NCBI RefSeq assembly: GCF_000003605.2
Contig: NW_003134119.1
Coordinates: forward strand, 1-38,757
Direction of reading: 5' to 3'
Source: Saccoglossus kowalevskii
Taxonomy: Eukaryota > Hemichordata > Enteropneusta > Harrimaniidae
DNA: 38,757 nucleotides
The notes beneath the pieces are model-generated. The model saw only the letters and a program-made list of their open reading frames with translations, had not been told where the DNA came from and did no database searches. Both the position numbers and the translations under genes were made by a program. Shown piece after piece: positions 36,868-38,757 of the stretch (positions within the stretch are counted from its first letter, which is position 1; each line of letters opens with the position of its first letter).

Positions 36868-37243
36868 TATGACATTATAGTCACTATATAAGGTATTATC
36901 AGCTACCCTGATTCCATAGTGTAATGTGGTTTATCTACTGTCTAGTTGTTTCACACTATGCGTCTACAGTACATTATATGACATTATAGTCACTATATAA
37001 GGTATTAACATCTACCCTGATCATATAGTGCAATATGGTTAATTTACTGTTTAGTTGTTTCACAATATGTGTCTACAGTACAGTAGATGACATTATAGGC
37101 GATATATAAGGTATTATCAGCTACCCCGATTCTATAGTGCAATATGGTTCATTTACTGTGTAGTTGTTGCACACTATGTGTCTACAGTACAGTAGATGAC
37201 ATTATAGTCACTATATAAGGTATTATCAGCTACCCCGATTCTA
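36868..37243 (+). repeat. Block H, copy 3
   Basis: TGATTCCATAG at 36909 and GGCGATATA at 37099, +3695 bp from copy 2. Both this copy and copy 2 follow an AGTATATGAC monomer and the end of block G. Beyond 37.25 kb this copy changes into a module T/block A-like string, so the next super-unit is cut short. Confidence 0.88.
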
Positions 37244-38324
37244 TAGTGCAATATGGTTTATTTACTGTCTAGTTGTTGCACACTATGCGTCTACAGTACA
37301 TTATATGACATTATAGTCACTATATAAGGTATTATCAACTACCCCGATTCTATAGTGCGATATGGTTTAGTTACTGTCTAGTTGTTGCACACTATGTGTC
37401 TGCAGTACAGTAGATGACATTATAGTCACAATATAAGGTATTAACCGCTACCCCGATTCTATAGTGTAATGTGGTTTATCTACTGTCTAGTTGTTTCACA
37501 CTATGTGTCTGCAGTACAGTAGATGACATTATAGTCACTATATAAGGTATTAAGAGCTACCCTGATTCTATAGTGCAATATGGTTTATCTACTGTCTAGT
37601 TGTTTCACACTATGTGTCTGCAGTACAGTAGATGACATTATAGTCACTATATAAGGTATTAACAGCTACCCTGATTCTATAGTGTAATGTGGTTTATCTA
37701 CTGTCTAGTTGTTTCACACTATGTGTCTGCAGTACAGTAGATGACATTATAGTCACTATATAAGGTATTAACAGCTACCCTGATTCTATAGTGCAATATG
37801 GTTTATTTACTGTCTAGTTGTTTCACACTATGTGTCTGCAGTACAGTAGATGACATTATAGTCACTATATAAGGTATTATCAGCTACCCTGATTCTATAG
37901 TGTAATGTGGTTTATCTACTGTCTAGTTGTTGCACACTATGTGTCTACAGTACAGTAGATGACATTATAGTCACTATATAAGGTATTAAGAGCTACCCTG
38001 ATTCTATAGTGTAATGTGGTTTATCTACTGTCTAGTTGTTTCACACTATGTGTCTGCAGTACAGTAGATGACATTATAGTCACTGTATAAGGTATAACAG
38101 CTACCCTGATTCTATAGTGCAATATGGTTTATTTACTGTCTAGTTGTTTTCACACTATGTGTCTGCAGTACAGTAGATGACATTATAGTCACTGTATAAG
38201 GTATTAACAGCTACCCTGATTCTATAGTGCAATATGGTTTATTTACTGTCTAGTTGTTTCACACTATGTGTCTGCAGTACAGTAGATGACATTATAGTCA
38301 CTATATAAGGTATTAACAGCTACC

Positions 38325-38757
38325 CTGATTCTATAGTGTAATGTGGTTTATTTACTGTCTAGTTGTTTCACACTATGTGTCTACAGTACAGTATATGACA
38401 TTATAGTCACTATATAAGGTATTAACAGCTACCCTGATTCTATAGTGTAATGTGGTATATTTACTGTCTAGTTGTTTCACACTATGTGTCTACAGTACAG
38501 TAGATGACATTATAGTCACTATATAAGGTATTAACAGCTACCCTGATTCTATTGTGTAATGTGGTTTATCTACTGTCTAGTTGTTTCACACTATGTGTCT
38601 ACAGTAAAGTAGATGACATTATAGTCACTATATAAGTTATTATCAGCTACCCTGATTATATAGTGCAATATGGTTAATTTACTGTCTAGTTGTTTCACAC
38701 TATGTGTCTGCAGTACAGTAGATGACATTATAGTCACTATATAAGGTATTAACAGCT
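38325..38757 (+). repeat. Block D core at the right edge of the window
   Basis: AGTATATGAC (38390), GTGGTATATTTAC, then ATTGTGTAATG, TACAGTAAAGTAG, TAAGTTATTATCAG, TGATTATATAG (38653) and GGTTAATTTAC. The order and spacing match 1289-1721 at +37036 bp, with private substitutions. The array clearly continues past the window. Confidence 0.8.

Larger units (their letters stand above)
1..38757 (+). repeat. Tandem satellite array, ~109-bp monomer, ~355 copies
   Basis: Every part of the window is made of one repeat. Anchor motifs recur every 109 bp: GGTTTAT at 1, 110 and 219, then GTCTAGTTG, CACTATGTGTCT, ACATTATAGTCACTATA and GATTCTATAGTG. The last monomer starts at 38672 and is cut at monomer position 86. 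All copies point the same way, and I found no interruption by unique DNA, a mobile element or an inverted block. The consensus is about 34% G+C. Most monomers differ from their neighbours by a handful of substitutions, and single-base indels are rare. There is no coding potential, because each monomer carries stops in all forward frames and the 109-bp length shifts frame at each copy. Long homogeneous arrays of this kind are typical of eukaryotic centromeric, pericentromeric or subtelomeric heterochromatin. The family is not one I recognise, so location and species remain open. Confidence 0.98.

Noticed and set aside
1-38757. CRISPR array
   Set aside because: The repetition covers the entire 109-bp unit; there are no unique spacers between short repeats, and no cas genes.
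1-38757. Protein-coding genes or a repeat protein
   Set aside because: The monomer has stops in all forward frames and frequent stop triplets in reverse, and 109 bp shifts the frame at each copy. Any open frame is short and arises by chance.
1-38757. CENP-B box
   Set aside because: No motif of the TTCG....A..CGGG form was seen. The recurrent CCCCGATT does not fit, and GTTTCGCAC near 25203 is a single mutant copy.
1-38757. Telomeric, rDNA spacer, tRNA or 5S gene array
   Set aside because: No short G-rich telomere unit, no Pol III A and B boxes, no 5S or tRNA fold; the units are too AT-rich and lack a conserved genic part.
1-38757. Embedded transposon or insertion sequence
   Set aside because: The monomer phase can be followed from 1 to 38757 with only small indels, leaving no room for an inserted element.
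1-38757. Inverted (opposite-strand) sub-arrays
   Set aside because: All anchors (GTCTAGTTG, CACTATGTG, GATTCTATAG) are read on the + strand throughout. Reverse-strand resemblance comes from the short dyads only.
1-38757. Bacterial or phage origin
   Set aside because: A 39-kb gene-free satellite with CpG decay and higher-order organisation has no counterpart in known prokaryotic genomes.

Overview
The whole window is one uninterrupted tandem satellite array. A monomer of about 109 bp runs head to tail, always in the same orientation, from base 1 to base 38757. Counting from the first GGTTTATTT there are about 355 complete monomers plus an 86-bp partial monomer at the right edge (from 38672). 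I see no gene, RNA gene, transposon, CRISPR array or unique sequence. The consensus monomer is about 34% G+C (37 of 109). It has stop codons in all three forward frames and frequent stop triplets on the reverse strand, and 109 is not a multiple of 3, so no reading frame survives.

This is eukaryotic centromeric or pericentromeric-type satellite DNA. I do not recognise the family and cannot name the species. At several monomer positions CpG alternates with TpG or CpA between copies, as expected when methylated cytosines deaminate. This favours a genome with germline CpG methylation (a vertebrate is plausible), but weakly.

The array is a mosaic of monomer subtypes. Diagnostic sites, in monomer coordinates with 1 = first G of GGTTTATTT, are: 8 (C/T, TATCTAC or TATTTAC); 23 (T/G, GTTTCAC or GTTGCAC); 34 (T/C); 39 (G/A, PstI site CTGCAG or CTACAG); 47 and 50 (the ACATTATATGAC subtype); 82-84 (the AACAG, TCAG, AGAG, CTAG and ACCG spellings); 91 (T/C, CCCTGATT or CCCCGATT); and 104 with 108 (GTAATGT or GCAATAT). 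Strings of subtypes recur in the same order, so the array has higher-order structure at several scales. There are local tandem duplications of 2, 6, 7 and 12 monomers. Blocks of 0.4-1.4 kb are copied at fixed offsets (1853, 2400, 6869, 9812, 9906 and 22116 bp). The right part contains a composite super-unit of about 3.7 kb.

Layout: 1-950 is a type-A block, copied near 9.92-10.87 kb and 19.22-20.03 kb. 1.07-4.56 kb holds repeated copies of a five-monomer module, including a 7-mer tandem duplication. 3.9-5.2 kb is copied at 13.7-15.0 kb, where a 6-mer was then duplicated. 16.33-18.95 kb is a nearly perfect 12-mer (1308 bp) tandem duplication. 19.10-19.23 kb is an unusually degraded stretch at a block boundary. 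20.4-23.3 kb and 31.7-37.2 kb share a series of blocks (H, I, G) that differ by gain or loss of whole monomers. The stretches between named blocks (about 6.0-6.9, 7.3-8.4, 12.0-13.7, 26.3-29.2 and 37.7-38.3 kb) are ordinary monomers of the same family. No encoded pathway or protein system is present; what is of interest is the architecture and how it evolved. Block boundaries are read by eye and are good to about 50 bp. Offsets come from matching rare variants and should be good to 1-2 bp.
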